Assembly: GCF_000424265.1 (NCBI RefSeq)
Contig: NZ_AUJO01000001.1
Location: forward strand, 496,001-560,000
Direction of reading: 5' to 3'
DNA: 64,000 bases
DNA from: Butyrivibrio sp. WCD3002
Lineage (GTDB): Bacteria > Bacillota > Clostridia > Lachnospirales > Lachnospiraceae
The notes under the pieces were generated by a model. That model worked only from the letters and a program-made list of their open reading frames with translations. It made no database searches and was not told the origin of the DNA. This document shows, piece after piece, positions 8,286 through 17,060 of this stretch. Position 1 is the first letter of the stretch. Each line of letters begins with the position of its first letter. A program made the translations under genes and the position numbers.

Positions 8286-10883
8286 ATGAAAAGAAGTAAT
8301 TTGAACAAAGGTCTTGCTCTTGCTCTGGCTTTGGCTGTTGCAGGAAACACAATGATAACATCTGCTTCGACAGTTAAAGCATCAGGTCTTGAAACATCAG
8401 TAACAGACGTGGTTTCTGATGAAGGTATTGCAGTCGATTCAGAGGATGGCACATCTTCTCAGAAGGAAGAGGCTGCTGAAACAGATATTGATAATTCTTC
8501 ATCCGAAGCTTCATCAAACGAAGAAGTCGGCAGCACAACTGATGATACATCTGATGAAGGTGCATCTGATTCTTCTGATTCAGAAAACACTGATGCAACA
8601 GAAGATGCTAATGCAGAAGCTACCGAAGGAACAGATGCTGAAACAGCAGATAATGCAGAAAATGAAGCAGCTTCTGATGAAAGCACAAAAGCTGCTGATG
8701 ATACAACAGCTGAAGAGGCTAAAGGTGAAGAAGCTTCCGATAAATTCGAATTTTCAACAGATTTTGAAGGCTATATTATAAAGCTTTCTGCTGAAAAGGA
8801 TGTTGTTCCCGATGGAACAGAAGTAAAAATTGAGAGACTTAAAGGCAATGAAGCTAAGGATACCGACGAGCTTGTAAATGATGCTCTTCCTGATAATGCT
8901 GTTGTTTATGATTCAGCATCCTTTGATATCAGTCTCTGGTTTGATGGAGTTGAAATTGAACCTAACGGAAATGTGTCCGTTGTGATAACTCTTGATGATG
9001 AGCTTGCTGAGAAAAACGAGGATAAAGATACATCTATTCAGGTTTTCCATATTGACGATGCAGAGCAGGTAAGTGAAGTAGAAGCTGATACAGAACTTAC
9101 AACAGAGGGCAATAACGAGGATACTGTTGTTTCTTATGATGCAGAAAGCTTTTCGGTATATGATGTTGCTGTTGTTCTTAACTTTGATATTTCAGAACCT
9201 GTAGCAACAGTCAATTCAGTATACGAGGATAAGATAGATGTAGATGAAATCAGCTATCTTTCCAGTGATATTGATTGTACCGAAAACATTAAAACACTTA
9301 TGGCGGATCCGGGAATTCATACATCATTCCAGACAATGGGTGAAGCTGTAAGGGCTGCTATTAAAAACAGGCAGGATTATATTACCCTTAATCTTAAGCT
9401 TCCGGGTAATTACAACAAAGATGTTATTCTGCAGAATGTGCTTGATATTGCTGTAGAGCATACCGGTGTACCCAACGAAGGTGACTACGTAAGATGGGCT
9501 TATTATGGAACCGGTACTGCGGATGCTACAGCTTATGCAAATAAGTGTACGTATGGTACTTTTTCAATCAGATTTGCGTTTACTCAGACTGCAGCTCAGG
9601 AGGTTGAGACTACAGCTGCCGTAAACAAGCTCGTAAAGCAGTTTAACAGTGGCTCTGACTATGATAAGGTAACTAAGCTTTACAGATATCTGATAAACAA
9701 TGTTACCTATGACCATAATGGCGATAATGACGCTAAGTATAACAATTCATATTACCGTTATTCATGTCATTCAGCAGCTATTTCAAAGCATACTGTATGT
9801 GAAGGCTATTCCCTTCTTTTTTACAGAATATGCCTTTCAATGGGAATAGATGCAAGACTTGTTGCAGGTTTGGGCGGATCCGGTTCAAGTGCCGGTCCTC
9901 ACGGATGGAATATTGTTCAGATCGGTGATTATTTCTATTATGTGGACTCAACCTGGGGCGCAGATGAATCCTATGATAAGGGTAAAAACGTAGATGATTG
10001 GGAATGGTTCCTTAGAGGAACAGCTTGTGGCTTTGATACTTTGCACCAGAGATATGGAGCATATTTAACAAGTGATTTCATTAATATTTATCCTGTTAAT
10101 TACTATGATTACGCTACATATTATCCGTCACCTGTTAAAGCAACAAGCGTTAATCTCAGTCAGACAAGTGCGACCATAAGCGTGGGAGGAAGCTTTACAC
10201 TTACAGCTTCCGTAACACCTGCTTCTTCACCTCAGCTGGTTAAATGGAATTCTTCAGATTACAATGTGGCTACTGTTGATGCCAACGGTACTGTAAGAGG
10301 TGTTGGTTATGGCGTTTGCGAGATATTTGCTACATCAAGTGTAGGCGGCAAAAAGGCTGTTTGCAGAGTAACCGTTGTTGGTGGCCTGGGTAAGGATATC
10401 CAGGTAGTTACAAAGAAGCTCACTGTCTATAAGGGTTACAGTTCAAGCCTCAATGCTTCTATCTGGCCTGAAGGCGCAAGCGGTAAGCTTAAATTTTCAT
10501 CCAGTAACAGCAGAATTGCTTCTGTAACTAAGAAGGGTGTTGTTAAGGGAAAAAATCTTGGAAAATGCGTTATTACCGTTAAGTCAAATAATGGACTTAA
10601 GGTCAAGGTTAAGGTTACCGTTAAGGCACCTACAAAGGTAAAATCAGTAAAGCTTAATACTAAAAAGCTTGTATTGCAGGCAGGACAGGTAGCGCAGCTT
10701 TATGCTAAGGTTAAGCCTGCTAAAGCCTATAACAAGGCTGTTACATACAAGAGCAGCAAAAAGAGTGTTGCTTCAGTTGATGCAAACGGTGTTGTTTATG
10801 CATATAAAAAGGGTAAATGTACAATTACCGTTACGACTAAAGACGGCAAAAAGAAAGCTAAATGCAAAGTTATAGTTAATTAA
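8286..10883 (+). CDS. Secreted transglutaminase-like protein with Ig-like (BIG2) repeats
   Basis: 865 residues. Signal peptide at residues 1-33 (two basic residues, then a Leu/Ala core, ending near VKAS). Residues about 40-150 form an acidic Ser/Glu/Asp-rich linker. A transglutaminase-like fold follows with a complete triad: Cys505 (TVCEGYS), His539 (PHGWN) and Asp554 (YVDSTWG). Three bacterial Ig-like group 2 domains (about 617-865) end in a Lys-rich C-terminus. Such proteins are exported and may cross-link or cleave peptides at the cell wall. It lies 46 nt after rsmD and 11 nt before coaD, so it is probably transcribed with them. Substrate unknown; no LPXTG or SLH anchor seen. Confidence 0.85.
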   Translation: MKRSNLNKGLALALALAVAGNTMITSASTVKASGLETSVTDVVSDEGIAVDSEDGTSSQKEEAAETDIDNSSSEASSNEEVGSTTDDTSDEGASDSSDSENTDATEDANAEATEGTDAETADNAENEAASDESTKAADDTTAEEAKGEEASDKFEFSTDFEGYIIKLSAEKDVVPDGTEVKIERLKGNEAKDTDELVNDALPDNAVVYDSASFDISLWFDGVEIEPNGNVSVVITLDDELAEKNEDKDTSIQVFHIDDAEQVSEVEADTELTTEGNNEDTVVSYDAESFSVYDVAVVLNFDISEPVATVNSVYEDKIDVDEISYLSSDIDCTENIKTLMADPGIHTSFQTMGEAVRAAIKNRQDYITLNLKLPGNYNKDVILQNVLDIAVEHTGVPNEGDYVRWAYYGTGTADATAYANKCTYGTFSIRFAFTQTAAQEVETTAAVNKLVKQFNSGSDYDKVTKLYRYLINNVTYDHNGDNDAKYNNSYYRYSCHSAAISKHTVCEGYSLLFYRICLSMGIDARLVAGLGGSGSSAGPHGWNIVQIGDYFYYVDSTWGADESYDKGKNVDDWEWFLRGTACGFDTLHQRYGAYLTSDFINIYPVNYYDYATYYPSPVKATSVNLSQTSATISVGGSFTLTASVTPASSPQLVKWNSSDYNVATVDANGTVRGVGYGVCEIFATSSVGGKKAVCRVTVVGGLGKDIQVVTKKLTVYKGYSSSLNASIWPEGASGKLKFSSSNSRIASVTKKGVVKGKNLGKCVITVKSNNGLKVKVKVTVKAPTKVKSVKLNTKKLVLQAGQVAQLYAKVKPAKAYNKAVTYKSSKKSVASVDANGVVYAYKKGKCTITVTTKDGKKKAKCKVIVN

Positions 10884-10894
10884 GAGGTTTTTAA

Positions 10895-11422
10895 ATGAAA
10901 AAAGCAGTATATCCCGGCAGCTTTGATCCGATTACACTGGGTCATCTGGATGTCATCAAAAGAGCATCGGCAATGTTTGATAAAATGGTGGTTTTAGTAA
11001 GCGTGAACACCGCCAAGAGTCCGTTGTTTTCAGCAGATGAACGTGTTAATATGATTAAAGAAGCGGTTTCTGATCTTGGCAATGTAGAAGTAGAGTCCTA
11101 TGAAGGGTTACTTATTGACTACTGCAAAGAGAATAATATTCATATTATAATCAGAGGCCTTCGTGCTATCACGGATTTTGAGTACGAGCTTCAGATCGCG
11201 CAGACAAATAAGACCTTTTCAAAGGGAGAGGTTGATACAGTATTTCTTACGACCAGCCTTGAATATGCTTACTTAAGCAGTTCTACTGTACGAGAATTTG
11301 CCAGTTTTCATGGGGATATCAGTCACTGCGTAACACCTAGTGTCGCAGAGATGGTATATAGAAAATATGGCTATGAAGCCAAAAACAATAATGGGGGAAA
11401 TCAGAATGAGCAGCAGAATTGA
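10895..11422 (+). CDS. coaD: Phosphopantetheine adenylyltransferase
   Basis: 175 residues. It adenylates 4'-phosphopantetheine to dephospho-CoA, the penultimate step of coenzyme A synthesis. GSFDPITLGHLD contains the T-x-G-H nucleotidyltransferase motif and SSSTVREF is the C-terminal signature. The last residues (KNNNGGNQNEQQN) form a polar tail that overlaps the start of the next gene by 17 nt. RBS GAGG is 8 nt before ATG. Confidence 0.96.
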   Translation: MKKAVYPGSFDPITLGHLDVIKRASAMFDKMVVLVSVNTAKSPLFSADERVNMIKEAVSDLGNVEVESYEGLLIDYCKENNIHIIIRGLRAITDFEYELQIAQTNKTFSKGEVDTVFLTTSLEYAYLSSSTVREFASFHGDISHCVTPSVAEMVYRKYGYEAKNNNGGNQNEQQN

Positions 11423-12059
11423 ACAATGTATCGACGAAATCGAAACTTTCATTGAAAACTGCAAGTATCAGCCACTTTCTAAGACCAATATTGTAGTTAA
11501 CAAAGAAGAGATTGATGAACTTCTTCGAGAGCTTAGAAGCAAAACTCCCGATGAGATCAAGAGATATCAGACAATAATCAGTAATAAAGAAGCTATCCTT
11601 GATGATGCAAGAAAAAAGGCAAAGGATCTTATAGATAAGGCTACAGCTCAGACAAACGAGCTTATCAACGAGCATGAGATTATGCAGCAGGCCTATGCTC
11701 AGGCTAATCAGGTTATTAATCAGGCTGCAAGACAGGCTGAGGAAATACTTACAAAATCCACAGATGAGGCTAATCAGATGAAGGCAGCTGCCGTTGCTTA
11801 TACTGATCAGCTCCTTGCTGATGTTGAGAAAATCATTAACTCTGCAATTGATACTACAAACAGAACGAATTCAGCTTTGCTCAGTTCCCTTACGAACTAC
11901 AGTGAGACTATTAAGTCAAACAGAGCAGAACTTGTACCACCGAGCGTTGACTCTGTTAATGTATCCAAGGGAAGCGGAGCACAGATAAATGAGGTTACAC
12001 CACAGACAGGAACAATACCTCCTATAAACGATAGTGATCTCAATCTTGATCTGATTTAA
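11406..12059 (+). CDS. Coiled-coil protein, V-ATPase subunit H/DivIVA-like (unknown function)
   Basis: 217 residues from ATG 11406; GGGGGA lies just upstream within coaD. An upstream in-frame ATG at 11340 has no ribosome site and would run deep through coaD. Residues about 30-170 are Gln/Ala/Glu-rich with a heptad pattern, predicting a long coiled coil similar to ATP synthase b or DivIVA-type proteins. The tail (175-217) is low in structure and acidic at the end. No membrane segment. It is conserved after coaD in Lachnospiraceae to my knowledge, with no assigned role; a cell-division or scaffold role is a guess. Confidence 0.75.
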   Translation: MSSRIEQCIDEIETFIENCKYQPLSKTNIVVNKEEIDELLRELRSKTPDEIKRYQTIISNKEAILDDARKKAKDLIDKATAQTNELINEHEIMQQAYAQANQVINQAARQAEEILTKSTDEANQMKAAAVAYTDQLLADVEKIINSAIDTTNRTNSALLSSLTNYSETIKSNRAELVPPSVDSVNVSKGSGAQINEVTPQTGTIPPINDSDLNLDLI

Positions 12060-12074
12060 TATTATGTAATTTTT

Positions 12075-12105
12075 GAGCTGCCGTAATTTAGTATTACGGC
12101 GGCTC
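12075..12105 (+). terminator. Strong intercistronic hairpin after the coiled-coil gene
   Basis: GAGCTGCCGTAAT pairs with ATTACGGCGGCTC: 13 bp with one G-U pair and a 5-nt loop. It is followed by ATAGATTTTAT rather than a clean T run, so it may be a leaky terminator or an RNA-processing site between the coiled-coil gene and the pseudouridine synthase. Confidence 0.65.
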
Positions 12106-12129
12106 ATAGATTTTATAAAAGGTATTTTG

Positions 12130-12864
12130 ATGAGACTTGATAAATTTTTAAGTGATGCCGGAATCGGTACACGAAAGCAAATTAAGGAATATATAAAAAA
12201 CGGAATGGTCAGGGTAGATGGCGAAGTTGCCAAGAGACCTGAGTTTTCTGTTGATCCCGAAAAAAATGAAATCATTTTTGACAATACGAATCTCACTGAA
12301 GGCTATGCCAAGTATAGATATTATCTTTTAAATAAGCCACAGGGCGTTGTATCCGCAACCACAGATAAGCATGATACTACAGTAATTGATCTTATAGATA
12401 CTGGCTTTGATAAAGATCTTGCTCCTGTTGGAAGACTGGATAAAGATACAGAAGGCTTTTTGCTTATTACAAATGATGGTAAGCTTTCCCACATGCTGCT
12501 CTCACCAAAAAAGCATGTTGAAAAAGAATATGAGGTTCTGACAAGGAATAAAGTTACGGAAGAGGATATTACTAAGCTTGAAGGCGGACTTGATATCGGT
12601 GATGAAGAGCCAACCATGCCCGCTAAAGCATTTATCGAAGATAGAGACGGTAAAGAAGTCCTGCATTTAATTTTACATGAAGGAAGATTTCATCAGGTAA
12701 AGAGAATGCTCACAGCTATAGGAAACGAGGTGGTTTTCCTTAAGAGAATCAGGATGGGCGGCCTTTATTTGGATGAGACACTGGAGCCGGGAGATTACAG
12801 AGAGCTGACCGACGAGGAACTAAAGCTTTTGTCTGGTAAAACTGATAATGAAAGGAACAAGTAA
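12130..12864 (+). CDS. RsuA/RluB family pseudouridine synthase
   Basis: 244 residues from ATG 12130 (MRLDKFLSDAG). The upstream in-frame ATG at 12073 would place the hairpin at 12075-12105 inside the coding region and adds no conserved sequence. An S4 RNA-binding domain occupies residues 1-60, followed by the catalytic domain with the Asp motif GRLDKDTEG and a C-terminal HQVKRML motif. It isomerises uridine in ribosomal RNA (16S U516 for RsuA or 23S for RluB); which site cannot be settled here. Confidence 0.9.
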   Translation: MRLDKFLSDAGIGTRKQIKEYIKNGMVRVDGEVAKRPEFSVDPEKNEIIFDNTNLTEGYAKYRYYLLNKPQGVVSATTDKHDTTVIDLIDTGFDKDLAPVGRLDKDTEGFLLITNDGKLSHMLLSPKKHVEKEYEVLTRNKVTEEDITKLEGGLDIGDEEPTMPAKAFIEDRDGKEVLHLILHEGRFHQVKRMLTAIGNEVVFLKRIRMGGLYLDETLEPGDYRELTDEELKLLSGKTDNERNK

Positions 12865-12872
12865 TAAAGATC

Positions 12873-13487
12873 ATGAAGTTGTTTAAAGGAAGAGTACCAA
12901 AGGGAGAATTTGGGTATATTGAAGGAGCATCAAGGGCAGCCATAATAAGGACTGCAATTTCGGTTCTTGCCTGTGTTGTTATTTTCCTTATTGGACTTCT
13001 TATATATCACACAAACAAAAGCGCTTTTAGTATTATCGCGGCTCTTGGCTGCATCCCTGCAGGCTTAAGCGCAGTCAATATGATTATGTATTTGAGGGCT
13101 CACCGTTGTTCTAAGGAAGCCTATGAAAAGATCGAAGCTCACAGAGGCGGTCTTCTTATCAGATATGAACTTGAAATGACTAGTTATGAAGAAAATTATG
13201 GTATATCTGCGGCTACAGTACTTGATAAAAATGTTTGCTGCTACTCAGAGGTAAAGGGACTTGATGTTATAGACTGTGAGAAGCATATCAGAAATCAGAT
13301 AGCACAGAGTGGTTACAGTTCATATACAGTAAAGGTATTTAAGGATCTTGATGCCTTTTGTGCAAGACTTGATCAGCTAGAACAGATAAGAGCATCAAAA
13401 AACATTGATCCTCAGGCTATAGAAGACGCATGGGTTCCGGGTACGGTAGAAACCTGTGCACATGTATTACTTTCAATATCCTTGTAA
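12873..13487 (+). CDS. Two-helix membrane protein of unknown function
   Basis: 204 residues, starting 8 nt after the pseudouridine synthase. A basic N-terminus (MKLFKGRVPKGEFGY) is followed by two membrane segments, about 22-45 and 50-71, then a soluble domain of about 130 residues that should face the cytoplasm by the positive-inside rule. The soluble part has two adjacent Cys (VCCYSE) but no motif I recognise. Probably co-transcribed with the gene before it. No function is proposed. Confidence 0.7.
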   Translation: MKLFKGRVPKGEFGYIEGASRAAIIRTAISVLACVVIFLIGLLIYHTNKSAFSIIAALGCIPAGLSAVNMIMYLRAHRCSKEAYEKIEAHRGGLLIRYELEMTSYEENYGISAATVLDKNVCCYSEVKGLDVIDCEKHIRNQIAQSGYSSYTVKVFKDLDAFCARLDQLEQIRASKNIDPQAIEDAWVPGTVETCAHVLLSISL

Positions 13488-13548
13488 TATCGTATTATTT
13501 AATTTTGATATGCAATTGTAAAATTGATAATTTAATTACGGTAATTAG

Positions 13549-14667
13549 ATGAGAGAAATTAAAATAAATGACAACGAAGCCGGCAAAAGGCTGGACAAAT
13601 TTTTATCACAGTACTTTACAGGCACAACAATGGGCTTTCTTTTTAAGATGCTCAGAAAAAAGAATATTGTTCTTAACAAAAAGAAGGCAAGCGGTAAGGA
13701 ATTACTGCAAAAGGGTGATGTTATAAGCGTCTTCTTTTCTGACGAAACCTTTGATAAGTTCGCAAACAAATTTGCTAATGCATCAGATGCTTCTTCAGAT
13801 GCCGGCCCTAAAGACTTATCCGGAGTTTTAAAAGAATATGAAAATGCTTACAAAAGATTCGGCGAGCTTGAGATAATTTACGAAGATGAAAATATACTTT
13901 TGATTAATAAGCCCGCAGGAATCCTTTCTCAGAAGGCAGAGCCAAAGGATTTAAGCCTTAACGAATGGCTTATCGGTTACCTTTTAGCAAAGGGAAGTAT
14001 CCGGAAGGACAGTCTGGTAACCTTCAGACCTTCTGTTTGTAACCGCCTGGACAGGAATACTTCAGGTATTGTTATTTGTTCAAAATCACTGCAGGGTGCG
14101 AGGGGGATGGCTCAGGGTCTTAAGGACAGGAGCATTCATAAATATTATTCTACTATTGTTTCCGGAAAAATAACTGAAAATGCTCATATATCAGGATATC
14201 TGATAAAGGATGAGAAAAACAATAAAGTTAGGCTTATTGATGAAAAAGACGAAAAGAACTTGAAAAATGCCGATAAAATCGAAACTTCTTATGAGGTTTT
14301 AAGGCACTTGAAACTTCAACCTCAAGGGACTGACGGAAAGAATGTTAATACAGATCTTGAAAATATGATTTTTTCAGAGCTTTCAGTTTGCCTGATTACA
14401 GGAAAGCCTCATCAGATAAGGGCTCATCTTTCATCAACAGGTCACCCGATAATAGGTGATTCAAAATACGGTAACAGTAATATAAATAAGTTTTTCAGAG
14501 ATAACGCAGGTTTAAAGTATCAGCTTCTTCATGCAGGGAGGCTTGAATTTCCTGAGTTTTCCGGAGAACTGTCTAACCTGTCCGGAAAGATATTTGAGGC
14601 CGGCCTTTCACCAGAATATATCAAAATAAAGGAAATAACATGCCAACCTGGAACTCAAGAGGCTTAA
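13549..14667 (+). CDS. RluA family pseudouridine synthase
   Basis: 372 residues. An N-terminal S4 domain (residues 1-65, NDNEAGKRLDKFLSQYF) is followed by a linker rich in Ala/Ser and the RluA catalytic core with CNRLDRNTSG, where the Asp is the nucleophile, and a KPHQIRAHL motif. It modifies uridine in 23S rRNA or tRNA. An insertion of about 30 charged residues (DEKDEKNLKNADK) lies in the catalytic domain. The 3' end overlaps recU by 28 nt, showing tight coupling. The ribosome site before ATG is weak. Confidence 0.9.
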   Translation: MREIKINDNEAGKRLDKFLSQYFTGTTMGFLFKMLRKKNIVLNKKKASGKELLQKGDVISVFFSDETFDKFANKFANASDASSDAGPKDLSGVLKEYENAYKRFGELEIIYEDENILLINKPAGILSQKAEPKDLSLNEWLIGYLLAKGSIRKDSLVTFRPSVCNRLDRNTSGIVICSKSLQGARGMAQGLKDRSIHKYYSTIVSGKITENAHISGYLIKDEKNNKVRLIDEKDEKNLKNADKIETSYEVLRHLKLQPQGTDGKNVNTDLENMIFSELSVCLITGKPHQIRAHLSSTGHPIIGDSKYGNSNINKFFRDNAGLKYQLLHAGRLEFPEFSGELSNLSGKIFEAGLSPEYIKIKEITCQPGTQEA

Positions 14668-15173
14668 GGGGATCAACCCTTGAGGAAATGATTAACAGAA
14701 CAAATGAAAAGTATCTAAATGAAGGGCTTGCTCTTATTCAGAAAATTCCTACGCCCATCACACCCATTAACATCGATAAGGAAACAAGACACATTACCCT
14801 GGCGTACTTTGACCAGAAAAGTACCGTCGATTACATCGGCGCAGTGCAGGGTATTCCTGTCTGTTTTGATGCGAAGGAATGTGCAGTCGATACATTTACA
14901 TTGGAAAACATACACGAGCACCAGGTTGTTTTCATGGACAATTTTGAAAAACAGGATGGTGTGGCATTTTTCCTGATCTATTACACAGCAAGAGGTATAT
15001 ATTATTATTTGCCCTTTAGGCAGCTTAAGCTTTTCTGGGACAGGGCAAAAGCAGGCGGACGAAAGAGCTTTAGACTTGATGAGCTTGATATGGACTACAT
15101 GATATCTGATGATCAGGCAGCTTTTATTCCATATCTTGAGCTTTTACAAAAGGACTTGGAAGATAGAGATTGA
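14640..15173 (+). CDS. recU: Holliday junction resolvase RecU family protein
   Basis: 177 residues starting inside the end of the pseudouridine synthase gene; AAAGGA is 7 nt before this ATG. The N-terminal WNSRGLRGSTLE, the STVDYIG segment and the FDAKEC catalytic stretch follow RecU, which resolves four-way junctions in recombination and chromosome segregation. Firmicute RecU proteins are about 200 residues, so this is a slightly short form. A later start at 14685 (MINRTNEK) is less likely because NSRG is a conserved RecU feature. Confidence 0.85.
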   Translation: MPTWNSRGLRGSTLEEMINRTNEKYLNEGLALIQKIPTPITPINIDKETRHITLAYFDQKSTVDYIGAVQGIPVCFDAKECAVDTFTLENIHEHQVVFMDNFEKQDGVAFFLIYYTARGIYYYLPFRQLKLFWDRAKAGGRKSFRLDELDMDYMISDDQAAFIPYLELLQKDLEDRD

Positions 15174-15220
15174 CAAAAGCAGTATATTCCGATAAACTGA
15201 GTGAAGTTTAACAAATTAGC

Positions 15221-15238
15221 ATGGTAGCACGTTACCAT
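15221..15238 (+). other. Small hairpin in the leader of the his operon
   Basis: ATGGTA (15221-15226) pairs with TACCAT (15233-15238) across a 6-nt loop, shortly before the hisZ ribosome site. It is too small to be a terminator and the 88-nt gap is too short for a T-box. It may influence translation of hisZ; function unknown. Confidence 0.35.
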
Positions 15239-15261
15239 AGTAAAGTGCGAGGGGAACTATT

Positions 15262-16371
15262 ATGAATCGAAAATTACTTCACACTCCTGAAGGCGTAAGA
15301 GATTTATATGGACTTGAATGCAGTGACAGAATACTCATCAGGAGCCTTATAAATGCCAAGATGAAGTCTTACGGTTTTGAGGATATTGATACACCTACCT
15401 TTGAGTTCTTTGATATCTATTCAACAGAGATCAGTAATAACAGTGCGAGAGAGCTATATAAGTTCTTTGATAAGGACGGAAATACCATGGTCCTTCGCCC
15501 TGACTTTACGCCTTCTGTTGCAAGATGCGTAAGCAAATACTTTTTGGAAGACAATAAGCCTGTTAGATTTTGTTACGATGGCAAAACCTTTTTAAATACT
15601 CATTCACTTCAGGGCAAGCTTAAGGAAAACAATGAAATTGGCGCCGAGCTTATGAATGATGACAGTATCTATGCCGATGCCGAGATGATCGCGCTTCTCG
15701 TTGAATCACTGCAGTCTGTTGGCCTAACTGATTTTCAGATAAGCATAGGCGATGCAGATTACTATAACGGTATATGCGAGGAAGCCGGAATCAGCGCTGA
15801 GACTGAGGCAGAGATCAGAGAGCAGATAACTAACAGAAATACCTTTGCTGCTGATCTTATTATGGAAGAGAACAACATCAGTGATAAATACAGACAGCTT
15901 ATAAAGAGCGTTTCTACTTGTATCGGTGATGCTTCTGTTTTGGAAAAAGCCGGAAGTATTGTGGCAAATGAGCGTTCGCAGAATTCAATAAAAAGACTTC
16001 AGGCTCTTTATAAGGTTCTTTGCAGCTACAAAATAGAAAAATATATATCCTTTGACTTAGGAATGCTAAGTAAATTTAATTATTACACAGGTGTTATGTT
16101 CCATGCCTATACCTATGGTGTTGGCGATGCCATTGCCAAGGGCGGACGCTATGACAATCTTCTTGAGGGATTTGGAAAAAGCGCACCGGCTATAGGTTTC
16201 ATGATCAACGTTGACGACCTGATGAAAGCGCTTTATTCCCAGAATATTAAACTGGAGCATGAGGACGGTGTAGTTGTTCTCAGCTTTACGGATGATGTTT
16301 TTGAAGAAACTCTTGCAGAAGCTCAAAAGCTCCGCGAAAGTGGGAAGAAAGTAATTTTATCAAAGAAATAA
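15262..16371 (+). CDS. hisZ: ATP phosphoribosyltransferase regulatory subunit HisZ
   Basis: 369 residues related to histidyl-tRNA synthetase but lacking its anticodon domain. It shows LHTPEGVRDLYG and MVLRPDFTPSVAR (motif 2-like), and the C-terminal KGGRYDNLLEGFG. HisZ forms an octamer with short HisG and gives it histidine feedback sensitivity. The next gene is a short HisG, as expected. RBS GAGGGG is 7 nt before ATG. This opens a histidine operon. Confidence 0.94.
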   Translation: MNRKLLHTPEGVRDLYGLECSDRILIRSLINAKMKSYGFEDIDTPTFEFFDIYSTEISNNSARELYKFFDKDGNTMVLRPDFTPSVARCVSKYFLEDNKPVRFCYDGKTFLNTHSLQGKLKENNEIGAELMNDDSIYADAEMIALLVESLQSVGLTDFQISIGDADYYNGICEEAGISAETEAEIREQITNRNTFAADLIMEENNISDKYRQLIKSVSTCIGDASVLEKAGSIVANERSQNSIKRLQALYKVLCSYKIEKYISFDLGMLSKFNYYTGVMFHAYTYGVGDAIAKGGRYDNLLEGFGKSAPAIGFMINVDDLMKALYSQNIKLEHEDGVVVLSFTDDVFEETLAEAQKLRESGKKVILSKK

Positions 16372-16412
16372 TCGTAACTACTTACACAGCAACAGTTGAA
16401 AAGGATATTTTC

Positions 16413-17060
16413 ATGAATAAACAGGATAGATATTTAACGTTTGCTCTTGGAAAGGGCAGACTAGTAAATAACACAATGGAGCTTCTTGAAAAATGCGGTA
16501 TTCACTGCGAAGAGGTTACAGATAAAAGCACAAGAAAGCTGATTTTTACAAACGAAGAGTTAAAGCTTAAGTTTTTCCTTGCAAAGGGCCCTGATGTGCC
16601 TACTTATGTAGAGCACGGCGCCGCTGACATCGGTATTGTCGGTAAGGATACAATAATGGAAGAGAACAGAAGCGTCTATGAGGTTCTGGACCTTGGCTTT
16701 GGCAAATGCAGAATGTGTGTCTGCGGACCGGAATCTGCAAGAGAGCTTTTAAATCATCATGAGATGATTCGTGTAGCCAGCAAGTATCCCAATATAGCAA
16801 GAGATTATTTTTATAACAGGAAAAATCAGACAGTAGACATCATAAAGCTGAACGGATCTGTGGAGCTTGGTCCCATCGTTAATCTATCGGATGTTATTGT
16901 AGATATAGTTGAAACCGGCAGCACCCTTAGAGAGAACGGACTTACGGTTCTTGAGGAAATATGCCCATTATCTGCAAGGGTTATAGTAAACCAGGTAAGC
17001 ATGCAGATGGAGTCGGCAAGAATTCAGAAGCTAATAAATGACATGAAGGAGAATTTGTAA
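16413..17060 (+). CDS. hisG: ATP phosphoribosyltransferase catalytic subunit, short form
   Basis: 215 residues. It condenses ATP with PRPP in the first step of histidine synthesis. The short HisG (no C-terminal regulatory domain) needs HisZ, whose gene is just upstream. Conserved parts include ALGKGRL near the N-terminus, GAADIGIVGKD and the PRPP loop DIVETGSTLREN. It overlaps hisD by one base (TAATG). Confidence 0.96.
   Translation: MNKQDRYLTFALGKGRLVNNTMELLEKCGIHCEEVTDKSTRKLIFTNEELKLKFFLAKGPDVPTYVEHGAADIGIVGKDTIMEENRSVYEVLDLGFGKCRMCVCGPESARELLNHHEMIRVASKYPNIARDYFYNRKNQTVDIIKLNGSVELGPIVNLSDVIVDIVETGSTLRENGLTVLEEICPLSARVIVNQVSMQMESARIQKLINDMKENL

Noticed and set aside
8419..8781. 120-codon plus-strand frame in the acidic linker of the transglutaminase-like gene
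   Set aside because: It is an out-of-frame reading of repetitive GAA/GCA/GAT codons; the Lys/Leu/Gln-rich product has no signal or site.
12073..12129. Longer N-terminus for the RsuA-type protein
   Set aside because: The extra 19 codons overlap a 13-bp hairpin and carry no conserved sequence; MRLDKFL is the family start.
15174..15261. T-box or histidine attenuator before hisZ
   Set aside because: The gap is only 88 nt, with one 6-bp hairpin, no specifier loop, no run of His codons and no terminator.
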